From contig NZ_CP077683.1 in assembly GCF_019063845.1 (NCBI RefSeq), positions 4,812,501-4,876,500 on the forward strand: a DNA stretch of 64,000 nt. The letters are read 5' to 3'. Shown in pieces: positions 48,457-55,627 of the stretch (position 1 is its first letter; every line of letters begins with the position of its first letter). The stretch is from Geomonas subterranea (GTDB taxonomy: Bacteria > Desulfobacterota > Desulfuromonadia > Geobacterales > Geobacteraceae). A program made the translations under genes and the position numbers. A model generated the notes under the pieces. The model saw nothing but the letters and a program-made list of their open reading frames with translations, searched no databases and was not told where the DNA came from.

Positions 48457-48876
48457 TTAGCCGATGGTGATGTTGCCTTCGGTGACGGTGAGCGGGATCT
48501 TGGCGAGCGGGCGCGGCGGGGGGCCTCCCAGCACCGAGCCGTCGGTGGAGAACTGGCCGCCGTGGCAGGGGCAGAGAAACTGCTGCTTCTCCTTGACCCA
48601 CTGCACGATGCAGCCAAGATGGGTGCAGACAGCGGAAAGGGCGACCAGCTCGCCCGTCTTGGTCTTGATCAGCACGGCCGAGGAACCGGCGAACTCGAAG
48701 AACTTGGCGTCCCCCTCCTTGAGCTCTCCCGCCGGAATAACCAGCTTGGCGGCTCCCCCCTGGCCCGTTCTGGGAGCCAGATAACGGAAAACCGGATAGC
48801 CCGCGGCAACCGCTGCGGCGGCCGTGGCTCCGGCCACGCAGACCCCGAGAAACTTCCTCCTTCCCTCGTTCTCCAT
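48457..48876 (-). CDS. Rieske [2Fe-2S] iron-sulfur protein
   Basis: This 139-residue protein has an N-terminal twin-Arg-like membrane anchor (GRRKFLGVCVAGATAAAAVAAGYPVFRYLAP) and the Rieske cluster motifs CTHLGC and CPCHGG. Six cysteines or histidines in the two motifs bind the cluster and form the disulfide. GGGAGG precedes the ATG at 48876. It is the first gene of the three-gene quinol oxidase unit; its promoter lies in the 267-base gap before the divergent 49144 gene, where no clear box was resolved. Confidence 0.95.
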   Translation of the reverse strand: MENEGRRKFLGVCVAGATAAAAVAAGYPVFRYLAPRTGQGGAAKLVIPAGELKEGDAKFFEFAGSSAVLIKTKTGELVALSAVCTHLGCIVQWVKEKQQFLCPCHGGQFSTDGSVLGGPPPRPLAKIPLTVTEGNITIG

Positions 48877-49143
48877 GCAACCTCCCTGCTGTTGTCTGTC
48901 GATTCGGCACAAGTATAATGACAGCTTGCACCTTTTCAAGCGACTTTTTCATGAACCTGAGGCGAGGAGGACGTTCACGCTGAAAGCCGCGGCGCCACGG
49001 CCGGCGCGGCACGGGGGTGTGCCGCAGTGGGGCTCCATCTATCTAATGAGCCATTGGGCCGAGGCCGCTTTACCCTCTTTACCCCTGGCGGCGTTTCGGG
49101 TATGCTGGCGCCCTCGCCGCGAACCTCACCGTAAGGAGAACCG

Positions 49144-49476
49144 ATGGAAACGTATTACGACCCCAAGGATTTGGGGAGCTTCGCCGAGATCGGCAAAGAC
49201 GCGCCGGAACTGGCCGGGAAGTTCTTCGACTACTACAACGAGGTCTTTGCCGAGGGGGACCTCACCGAGCGGGAAAAGGCTCTCATCGCCCTTGCCGTCG
49301 CCCATACCGTGCAGTGTCCCTACTGCATCGACGCCTATACCCGGGCGTGCCTGGAGAAAGGGTCGCATCTGGGCGAGATGACCGAGGCGCTGCACGTGGT
49401 GACGGCCATTCGCGGCGGCGCATCCCTGGTGCATGGCGTGCAGATGCGCAAGATCGCCGAGAAACTCTCGCTTTAG
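49144..49476 (+). CDS. Carboxymuconolactone decarboxylase family protein (ArsS partner)
   Basis: This 110-residue AhpD-fold protein has the redox motif CPYC in HTVQCPYCIDAYTRACLEKG and the helix GEMTEALHVVTAIRGGASLVHG. A small AhpD-like protein is the usual neighbour of ArsS-type radical SAM enzymes and is named an arsenosugar-biosynthesis-associated peroxidase-like protein. It probably acts as a thiol reductant or peroxidase. An AAGGAGAA site precedes the ATG. ArsS follows after eight bases. Confidence 0.9.
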   Translation: METYYDPKDLGSFAEIGKDAPELAGKFFDYYNEVFAEGDLTEREKALIALAVAHTVQCPYCIDAYTRACLEKGSHLGEMTEALHVVTAIRGGASLVHGVQMRKIAEKLSL

Positions 49477-49484
49477 GAGACGGA

Positions 49485-50461
49485 ATGGACGGGGCGACGC
49501 ACAGACAGGGGGAGAGTTTCGGGGAGCGTCTCGCGCGCCATGGGCTCTCGCTCGCCCGCGAGCGGACCACGGCGCTGCAGGTGAACCTGGGGCTCGTCTG
49601 CGACCTCGCCTGCGCCCACTGCCACCTGGAGGCTGGGCCTGCGCGCAGCGAGATGATGCCGCTAACGGTGATGGACGAGGTGATCGCCTGTGCCCGCCGT
49701 TTCCGGTTCGACAGCATCGACCTGACCGGGGGCGCCCCGGAACTGGTCCCGGAGCTGCCGTACCTGGTGCGGGGGGTGGCGCCGGAGACCCCGAGGCTGA
49801 TCGTGCGCACCAACCTGGTCTCGCTGGAGGGGGAGCGGGGCGAGGAGCTGTTGCGGTTGTACCGCGAGCTGAAGGTGGTGCTGGTTGCCTCGCTGCCGGC
49901 GGTCAACCAGAGCCAGACCGAGGCCCAGCGCGGGGGGGGCGCCTGGGAGAGGAGCATCCGGGCGCTGAAGAGGCTGAACGAACTGGGATACGGCCTGCCG
50001 GGTGGCCCCCTCGAACTCGACCTGGTCAGCAACCCTTCCGGTGCCTTCCTGCCGCCTCCCCAGCTTCAGGCCCAGGAGAAGTTCCGGCGCGACCTCGCCC
50101 GCAGGCATGGCGTCAGTTTTCACAACCTCTACACCTTCGCCAACGTCCCGCTGGGGAGGTTTCGCCGCTTCCTGGAGCGCTCGGGTAACCTGGAGGGGTA
50201 CCTGGAGAAGCTCGGCGCCGGCTTCAACCCCTGCGCCGTGGCCGGGGTCATGTGCCGCAGCCAGCTTTCCGTTGACTGGCGCGGGCGTCTCTACGACTGC
50301 GATTTTCATCTGGCCCGGGGGGTGTTCCAGGGGGCGAGGAACGGCTCATCTCCGCCCTGGTCGAGCTTCCCCCCCCGGGAACCCCCATCGCCGTCGCCGA
50401 TCACTGCTATGCATGCACGGTCGGCTCCGGGTTCACCTGAGGGGGGAGCATCGTGGCCTAG
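49485..50461 (+). CDS. arsS: Radical SAM (seleno)protein ArsS, with a frameshift in this sequence
   Basis: The enzyme has the radical SAM cluster motif CDLACAHCHLEAGP (Cys-X3-Cys-X2-Cys) and a Cys-rich C-terminal SPASM-like region (FNPCAVAGVMCRSQLSVDWRGRLYDCDF). In the listed frame the protein then runs into nonsense after about 50330. A one-base gain in the G run at 50330-50334 moves it to EERLISALVELPPPGTPIAVADHCYACTVGSGFT. That reading meets UGA at 50438 and continues GGSIVA to TAG at 50459. Family members end ...CYxCTAGxGSxGG with Cys or selenocysteine at this place, so UGA is taken as Sec. It acts in arsenosugar-type synthesis with the upstream gene. Confidence 0.85.
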
Positions 50462-50479
50462 TTAGGCCGTTTTCCCCCC
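50438..50479 (+). promoter_or_regulatory. Candidate bacterial SECIS element after the arsS UGA
   Basis: Directly after the UGA, GGGGGGA (50441-50447) can pair with TCCCCCC (50473-50479), and GGCCTA (50455-50460) with TAGGCC (50463-50468). The short apical loop lies about 20 bases after the UGA and contains G and U. Position, two-part stem and loop size fit bacterial SECIS elements. Confidence 0.6.
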
Positions 50480-50961
50480 GGCTTTCCCGCCGGCGCCCCC
50501 GGGCGGAACACCCGTCCCCGGTAATTCCCCTTCTGCTCCCAAAAAAGACGAAACTCGCGGTCCCGCAGGGCGCGCATCTTCGCCAGCGTCTGCTTGCCCA
50601 GTTCCGGTGGGAGCTTGCCCCGCGGCACCCGCTTCCAGGGGCCCTGCCAGGATCCGGATCGATGCCAGCCACCGCCGCTGATCTTGAAGTAGGCCGGGGC
50701 GAGGTAGAAGAGGTCCTCCGCGGCGACCGCCACCCCGAAGCCGAGCTCGGGCGGAAAGAGGAACAGCGGCGCCCGCCGCGCCGCCGAAGGCACCGGCCGG
50801 GGGGGGGCACCTTCCTGCGGTGCGGCAGCGGGAGGGGGCTCCTGCTGCTGCCGGTAATACTCTTCGTAGAACTGGTACGGGTAGTAGGTCTCGTCGGCGC
50901 GCGCGCTCCCGGCTGCTGCGGCAAGCGCGATGATCGAGGTCAGTACAAGCACTGTTTTCAT
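50458..50961 (-). CDS. Hypothetical secreted protein, Pro-rich
   Basis: This 167-residue protein has a signal peptide (TVLVLTSIIALAAAAGSARA), a Tyr/Gln-rich start (YYPYQFYEEYYRQQQE), a Pro/Ala-rich linker and a C-terminal basic region (RDREFRLFWEQKGNYRGRVF...). No family is recognised. Its ATG overlaps the upstream SDR stop as ATGA. Its TAG stop shares the CTAG palindrome with the arsS stop on the other strand. Confidence 0.65.
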   Translation of the reverse strand: MKTVLVLTSIIALAAAAGSARADETYYPYQFYEEYYRQQQEPPPAAAPQEGAPPRPVPSAARRAPLFLFPPELGFGVAVAAEDLFYLAPAYFKISGGGWHRSGSWQGPWKRVPRGKLPPELGKQTLAKMRALRDREFRLFWEQKGNYRGRVFRPGAPAGKPGGKRPN

Positions 50962-51854
50962 GGCACCCTCCCTTTCCCAGCCTGGCTGGCAAGGCCCGTA
51001 AGTTCCAGGCTCGTCCTCCATAGACGCCCCGCCGCGGCCTGGTCGTAGGAGGCCGGTGAGGACGGGGCTTCCTGCTCCCCCGCGTAGTAGCCGCCACTTT
51101 TGCCGGCCAACTCGCCGGCGCGTGCGAGGTAGAGCACTGTGCGCGCCCCCCGCCCCGGCCCGACCAGCGTTCCGCTTCGCAAGGAGCCAACGACATGTGA
51201 GAGCCAGCTCACCACCCCGTTGTTGAGCGAAAAACGGGTGAGCACGTTGCCCGGCGCCGCCGCGTTCGCCGTGACCCCGGTTCCCTCCAGGCGGCGGGCC
51301 AGTTCGTAGGTGAAGAGCAGGTTTGCCAACTTGGACTGCGCATACGCCCTCCTCCCGTCGTACCCCCGCTCGAGGTTCAGGTCGTCGAAATCAATTCCGG
51401 GGCAGGCGCGGTGCGCACCCGAGGCCACATTCACCACCCTGGCCCGTCCCGCCTGGCGCAGCCGCTCCAGAAGGAGCAGGGTCAAAAGGAAGTACCCCAG
51501 GTGGTTCAGGGCGAAGGTCATTTCCACGCCGTCGGCGGTAGTGATGCGCCGGTCGAACCTCCCCCCGGCGTTGTTCACCAGCAGATCCAGGCGGGGGTGG
51601 ACCGCGTGAAACCGCCGGGCGAGGGCGCGGACCTCCTCCTGCCTCGAGAGATCCGCCTGCCAGAACTCCACCCGGTAGTTGCCGCTTTTCCGCTTGATTC
51701 CCTCGGCGCTTCTTTCGCAGCGCACGTGATCCCGTCCCACCCCGATGAGGGTAGCTCCGCCCCGGGCCAGGGCGAGGGCGGTCGCCCTGCCTATTCCCGA
51801 ACTCGCCTCGGTAACGAGGCAGATCTTGCCGGTCATGTCTGTCGACGCGGGCAT
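50958..51854 (-). CDS. Short-chain dehydrogenase/reductase
   Basis: This 298-residue Rossmann oxidoreductase resembles retinol dehydrogenase/protochlorophyllide reductase-like SDRs. It shows NNAG (LLVNNAGG), Ser of VNVASGAH and the catalytic Tyr-X3-Lys in YAQSKLA. The nucleotide motif reads TEASSGIGR, so the first Gly of the usual TGxxxGxG is Glu; cofactor binding may be altered. The substrate is unknown. It is co-transcribed with the small secreted protein gene downstream (four-base overlap). Confidence 0.88.
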   Translation of the reverse strand: MPASTDMTGKICLVTEASSGIGRATALALARGGATLIGVGRDHVRCERSAEGIKRKSGNYRVEFWQADLSRQEEVRALARRFHAVHPRLDLLVNNAGGRFDRRITTADGVEMTFALNHLGYFLLTLLLLERLRQAGRARVVNVASGAHRACPGIDFDDLNLERGYDGRRAYAQSKLANLLFTYELARRLEGTGVTANAAAPGNVLTRFSLNNGVVSWLSHVVGSLRSGTLVGPGRGARTVLYLARAGELAGKSGGYYAGEQEAPSSPASYDQAAAGRLWRTSLELTGLASQAGKGRVP

Positions 51855-52027
51855 GGCATCCTCTCTGGCCGATATTGGGATAATCTAACGATTCTCCGGT
51901 CGGCGGTACGATTGTCAAGTTTCACATCTGCCATTTTTTCATTGGGAAGTTGGCGAGCACCTGCGTTATAGTGGCGTGTGGTCCGGCACCCGTCCGGGCC
52001 GACGTCGAGGTGGAGAAGGGGGAGAAG

Positions 52028-52225
52028 GTGGCAAGAAGACCATGGGTGGACAAGGAACAATGCATCAGCTGCGGCATCTGCGTAGCGAACTGCCCGCAGG
52101 TGTTCCGCTTCGACGCGCACGGCAAGTCGGAGTGCTACGACCCCGCCGGCGCCGAGGAGGAAGTGATCCGGACGCAGGCGGTGGAGCTTTGCCCGGTGTC
52201 GTGCATCGGATGGGAGGAGCGCTAG
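52028..52225 (+). CDS. Single-cluster [4Fe-4S] ferredoxin
   Basis: This 65-residue protein has one [4Fe-4S] site: CISCGICVANCPQVF with the three close Cys plus CP, and a last Cys in ELCPVSCIGW. The fold is that of the small ferredoxin family used for radical SAM and other anaerobic enzymes. The GTG at 52028 follows GGGGGAG; an upstream TTG would add 26 residues that do not look like ferredoxin. The histidine kinase gene starts two bases later. Confidence 0.85.
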   Translation: MARRPWVDKEQCISCGICVANCPQVFRFDAHGKSECYDPAGAEEEVIRTQAVELCPVSCIGWEER

Positions 52226-52226
52226 C

Positions 52227-53336
52227 GTGCCCCTCGCCAATAGACCTGCCGGCCTGGTCAGAGGGGTCTCCCTGACCGCCTGTGTCGTGGCGATCAGCCT
52301 TTTGCACTACCTGACGCCGCTGAGGCTCGGGATGCTGCACGACATCTTCCAGCGCCTGTACTATATCCCGATCATCCTTGCGGCCTACTGGTTCGGGTTC
52401 CGCGGCGGCATCGGCTGCGCCCTCCTGGTTACCGTCGCCTACGCCCCGCATATCCTGTTCCAGTGGGGCGGGCACATCTCCATGGAGATGGAGAAGTACC
52501 TGGAGGTGATCCTGTACAACGTGGTGGGGGGGATCACCGGTTTTCTGTCGCAGCAGGAGCGCTGCCGGCGCGAGGAACTGGAACAGACCGCGCAGGGGCT
52601 CGAGGACTCCTACCGGCAGCTGAAGACCCAGTCCGAGCTGATCATCAGGATCGAGGAACAGCTGCGGCGCGCCGAGCGGCTGTCGGCCCTGGGGGAACTC
52701 TCCGCCATACTGGCCCACGAGATCCGGAACCCGCTGGCATCGATCCGGGGCACCGCGGAGATCCTGATGGAGCAGGGGACCCCGGCCGAGCGGCGGGGCG
52801 AGTTCCTCGAGATCCTGGTCAAGGAGTCGGACCGGCTGAACCGGGTGGTGGAGGACTTTTTGCGCATGGCCCGTCCCGAGCCGGCGGACCGGAGGGAATG
52901 CGACATCAACGAGGAACTCGCCAACATGGTGACCCTGCTGTCGGCCCAGGCGCGCGGCTGCGGGGTGAGCCTCGAGCTTTCCCGCGGGACGGTGCCGCGG
53001 CTGGTGGCGGACCCGGAGAAGCTGCGCCAGGCTTTCCTGAACCTCATGCTTAACGCGATCCAGGCCTCGGCGGAGGGAGGGAGCGTGCAGGTGGCAACCT
53101 CTTTTGACCGGGAGGCCGGTCTTGTGGAGATCCGCATCTCCGACCAGGGTGCCGGGATCGCCCCCGACGCCATCGCCCAGATCTTCGAGCCCTTCTTCAC
53201 CACCAAGGGGAGCGGCACGGGGCTGGGACTTCCGATCACCAAGAAGATCATTGAGGGGCATGGCGGCAGTGTCGAGGTGACCAGCGAGCCGGGGAAGGGA
53301 GCGACCTTCAAGGTGCGGATCCCCGCCGGGGAGTGA
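52227..53336 (+). CDS. Membrane sensor histidine kinase (NtrB/ZraS-like core)
   Basis: This 369-residue protein has three to four N-terminal hydrophobic helices (about 10-110), a short coiled coil, HisKA with phosphoacceptor in AILAHEIRNPLASIRG, and HATPase with NLMLNAIQA, DQGAGI, FEPFFTTKGSGTGLGLPI. There is no periplasmic sensor domain; sensing may be by the membrane helices. Such kinases usually pair with sigma-54 activators, but no partner regulator gene is seen in the window. It starts at GTG 52227, one base after the ferredoxin stop. Confidence 0.88.
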   Translation: MPLANRPAGLVRGVSLTACVVAISLLHYLTPLRLGMLHDIFQRLYYIPIILAAYWFGFRGGIGCALLVTVAYAPHILFQWGGHISMEMEKYLEVILYNVVGGITGFLSQQERCRREELEQTAQGLEDSYRQLKTQSELIIRIEEQLRRAERLSALGELSAILAHEIRNPLASIRGTAEILMEQGTPAERRGEFLEILVKESDRLNRVVEDFLRMARPEPADRRECDINEELANMVTLLSAQARGCGVSLELSRGTVPRLVADPEKLRQAFLNLMLNAIQASAEGGSVQVATSFDREAGLVEIRISDQGAGIAPDAIAQIFEPFFTTKGSGTGLGLPITKKIIEGHGGSVEVTSEPGKGATFKVRIPAGE

Positions 53337-53451
53337 TACTGTGGAAAATCCTACTGCGCGTGCGGGATATTCCACACCACCCCCTCTGCCCGGGCGTTGC
53401 CGGCGCCACGACCTGATATGATCCTCATGGGTTAGGTCATCTCCCGCTCCG

Positions 53452-53467
53452 TGGCACGCTCCTTGTA
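53452..53467 (+). promoter_or_regulatory. Candidate sigma-54 promoter
   Basis: TGGCACG-CTCC-TTGTA has the -24 GG and near -12 element with the correct spacing (consensus TGGCACG-N4-TTGCW), with T for C in the -12 box. It lies 66 bases before the HMA gene and just after a kinase of the type that controls sigma-54 activators. Confidence 0.35.
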
Positions 53468-53532
53468 TCCGGGTGCAACGTCCGGGAAAACGGGCGCATC
53501 CCGCGCCTGCCGCGCCCGGCCGGGAGCTGCCC

Positions 53533-53943
53533 ATGAGAAACAAGATCCTGAACACCGCGCTCGTCTTCTTCGTCGTCGCGGTCCTGGCAATTTTCGCATT
53601 TTACGTGCGGGTCGGCGCCACCGCCGATCAGGTGGTGGTGCTGCGCACCTCGGGGATGACCTGCGGCAGTTGCGTGAAGAAGATCACCGACGCACTGCAG
53701 TCCCAGCGGGGGGTCGCGGCCACGGAGGTGGATCTGGAGTCGGGGGTGGTCATCGCCGGGTACGACTCGAAGCAGACCGCGCCCGAGAAACTCGCCCAGG
53801 CGGTGCAAAAGATCGGTTTCTACTCTCAGGTGGCACAGGTGGTCACCCCGCAGCAGTTCCGCGGCATCGTCGGGCGGGACGTCGGCGGCAAGGCGGCGCC
53901 CGGTGGATGCTGTGGCTCGCGGGGGTGCGGCGCCGCCAAATAG
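53533..53943 (+). CDS. Heavy-metal-associated (HMA) domain membrane-anchored protein
   Basis: This 136-residue protein has an N-terminal TM helix (NTALVFFVVAVLAIFAFYVRVG), then an HMA metal-binding fold with the pair TCGSC (GMTCGSCVKKI) and typical beta-alpha-beta layout. It ends in GGCCGSRGCGAAK, a second Cys group that could also bind metal. The location is probably the periplasmic face. The ATG at 53533 has GGGAG upstream. The metal cannot be assigned; copper or mercury are usual. Confidence 0.85.
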   Translation: MRNKILNTALVFFVVAVLAIFAFYVRVGATADQVVVLRTSGMTCGSCVKKITDALQSQRGVAATEVDLESGVVIAGYDSKQTAPEKLAQAVQKIGFYSQVAQVVTPQQFRGIVGRDVGGKAAPGGCCGSRGCGAAK

Positions 53944-54013
53944 AGGTCATCCAACGCCCGTGCGGGCGGGATTCAGCAACAGCCTGCGCGTCAGGCCCCA
54001 AAAGGAGCAACAC

Positions 54014-54487
54014 ATGGTTCAGTCAAGCAAAAAAGGATTCACAACCCTCCTCCTGGTCGCCATCGCCCTCGTCGCCATGGCGACCGTCGCCTTCGCCTTC
54101 AGCCTTCCGGGTATGGGGAAATACGAGAAGGTGAAGCCGGCCGGCGGCAGCGTCACCATCCCGGTCGCCAAGGTGAGCGACGGCAAAACGCACTACTACA
54201 AGTTCGCCGACGCCGGCAGCGAGATCAACTTCTTCATCGTCAAGGGAAGCGACGGACAGCTTCACATCGCCTTCGACGCCTGCGACGTCTGCTACCGCGA
54301 GAAGAAGGGGTACGAGCAGCAGGGGGACAAGATGAACTGCCTGAACTGCAACCAGAAGTTCGCCATCAACCGGATCGGTGCGGCCTCGGCCGGCGGTTGC
54401 AACCCTTCCCACCTTCCCGCCAAGGTCGACGGCGGCAAGGTGACCATCTCGGTCGGAGATTTGAAGGCGGGGGCACGCTTCTTCTAG
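54014..54487 (+). CDS. DUF2318 domain protein
   Basis: This 157-residue secreted protein has a signal peptide (LLLVAIALVAMATVAFA) and the DUF2318 core with two pairs of cysteines, CDVC and CLNC, and a further Cys in GGCNPSHLP. Family members occur with metal transport and heavy-metal genes and are thought to bind metal or [Fe-S]. AAAAGGAGC precedes the ATG at 54014. It follows the HMA gene by 70 bases and is followed by a terminator, so the two form a small metal-handling unit. Confidence 0.85.
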   Translation: MVQSSKKGFTTLLLVAIALVAMATVAFAFSLPGMGKYEKVKPAGGSVTIPVAKVSDGKTHYYKFADAGSEINFFIVKGSDGQLHIAFDACDVCYREKKGYEQQGDKMNCLNCNQKFAINRIGAASAGGCNPSHLPAKVDGGKVTISVGDLKAGARFF

Positions 54488-54520
54488 GGAGGCGCCATCC
54501 GGGCGAAACAGAGAACCCGA

Positions 54521-54564
54521 AACGCCGGGAGTCGCGCAAAGCCGCGACCCCGGCGTTTTCTTTT
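54521..54564 (+). terminator. Rho-independent terminator
   Basis: AACGCCGGGAGTCGCG pairs with CGCGACCCCGGCGTT around a short loop, followed by TTCTTTT. It ends the HMA/DUF2318 unit. Confidence 0.85.
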
Positions 54565-54733
54565 GCCCCCGTTCGCGGGGCACGGGACCCCGGAGGAGGC
54601 CGGGGAGGTAGCCGTTTCGGGACGTCCGGCCGGCGGCCCCGTGAGGGGGGCGGTCTCCGCCGGGTTTTGCTGGTTGACACCCGTCTTGCTGGCGGTGTAT
54701 TACAGAAGGGCGGTCAGCATCAGGGGGTATCAC

Positions 54734-55360
54734 GTGAGCAAGGACAAGGACGAGCGCAAGGGGCACCTCAAGCTCGTGGTGAATAACGCGGAAATCAGAA
54801 GTGCCAGGCCTTCGGCGCCCGAGCAGGAGTTCGTCCCGCTCGAAGAACTGATCGCCAACCGGGACCTGTTCCGTCCCGCCTTCTACCGCGGCATGGGGCG
54901 GTTGCAGACCAAGGGATACCAGCAGTTGGAGCGCTATCTGGCCAACCGTGGCGCGCCGTACGGGATCGACCCCGTGCATGGCAAGGTGATGGTGCTCCCC
55001 GCCGGGAACGTCTCACCCGAGGCCTTGGAATTCGGCTCGCCTCAGGACGAACTCCTTTTGAGCATCTCCGAGGACGCCGGCGGTTCCGGGCTTTGCTTCT
55101 CGCTGGAGATGATCCTCCCTTACTTCAGCGAGGACGACGCGGTCATGGAGGAGGCACTCCTCTTCGCGCCCGTGCTGCAGTACGGCGCCCTGTTCCTGGA
55201 GGAGAACCCCCACGACGGCATGCTCGACCTGATCTACCGCCTGGCCGTGCCGCTGTTCCCGCCGGTACTCACCACCCGACTGGCAGAAAGGATGTTCTCC
55301 ATCTTCTCCTTCGAGCTGAAGGAGACCTTCCTCGCCCTCTCCGACTACCCCGAGGGGTGA
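54734..55360 (+). CDS. Hypothetical protein
   Basis: This 208-residue soluble protein starts at GTG 54734 (VSKDKDERKGHLKLVV). It is acidic and has no signal peptide or cysteine pair; a helix-rich C-terminus includes MILPYFSEDDAVMEEALLFAPVL. No family is recognised. A 57-residue in-frame extension upstream is Pro/Gly-rich and overlaps the preceding terminator, so it is rejected. Confidence 0.6.
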   Translation: MSKDKDERKGHLKLVVNNAEIRSARPSAPEQEFVPLEELIANRDLFRPAFYRGMGRLQTKGYQQLERYLANRGAPYGIDPVHGKVMVLPAGNVSPEALEFGSPQDELLLSISEDAGGSGLCFSLEMILPYFSEDDAVMEEALLFAPVLQYGALFLEENPHDGMLDLIYRLAVPLFPPVLTTRLAERMFSIFSFELKETFLALSDYPEG

Positions 55361-55464
55361 CCCCCGACCCGCCCGGCGCCTTTCCGGGCACCCCTTTCCT
55401 CCCGTCCCCGGCGGATCTACGGCCGGCGCGGCCAGATCTTTAATATTGAAATGTTCTTCCGATA

Positions 55465-55478
55465 GTGATATTTATCAT
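55465..55478. promoter_or_regulatory. Possible CRP/FNR-type box before the cytochrome operon
   Basis: GTGATATTTATCAT contains TGAT-N4-ATCA, the core of an FNR/CRP-family site, in an AT-rich block 150 bases before the first cytochrome gene. The rest of the 267-base gap contains no recognisable c-di-GMP riboswitch. Confidence 0.4.
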
Positions 55479-55627
55479 TGGCCTTTTCCCCTTTTAGGGT
55501 CGCTATTTATACTCCGGTAAACTGTTCGGTTATTTGTCCCGCGGTCTGGAGCGAAACACCTTTCCGCTGGCGCGTCGCGCAGTTGTGCAGATCTTACCCA
55601 TTAACCATCCGGATTAGGAAGTCTTCC

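Noticed and set aside
55361-55627. Possible c-di-GMP (GEMM) riboswitch before the cytochrome operon
   Set aside because: Such switches are common before Geobacter cytochrome genes, but the conserved GEMM core and its tetraloop helix are not present.
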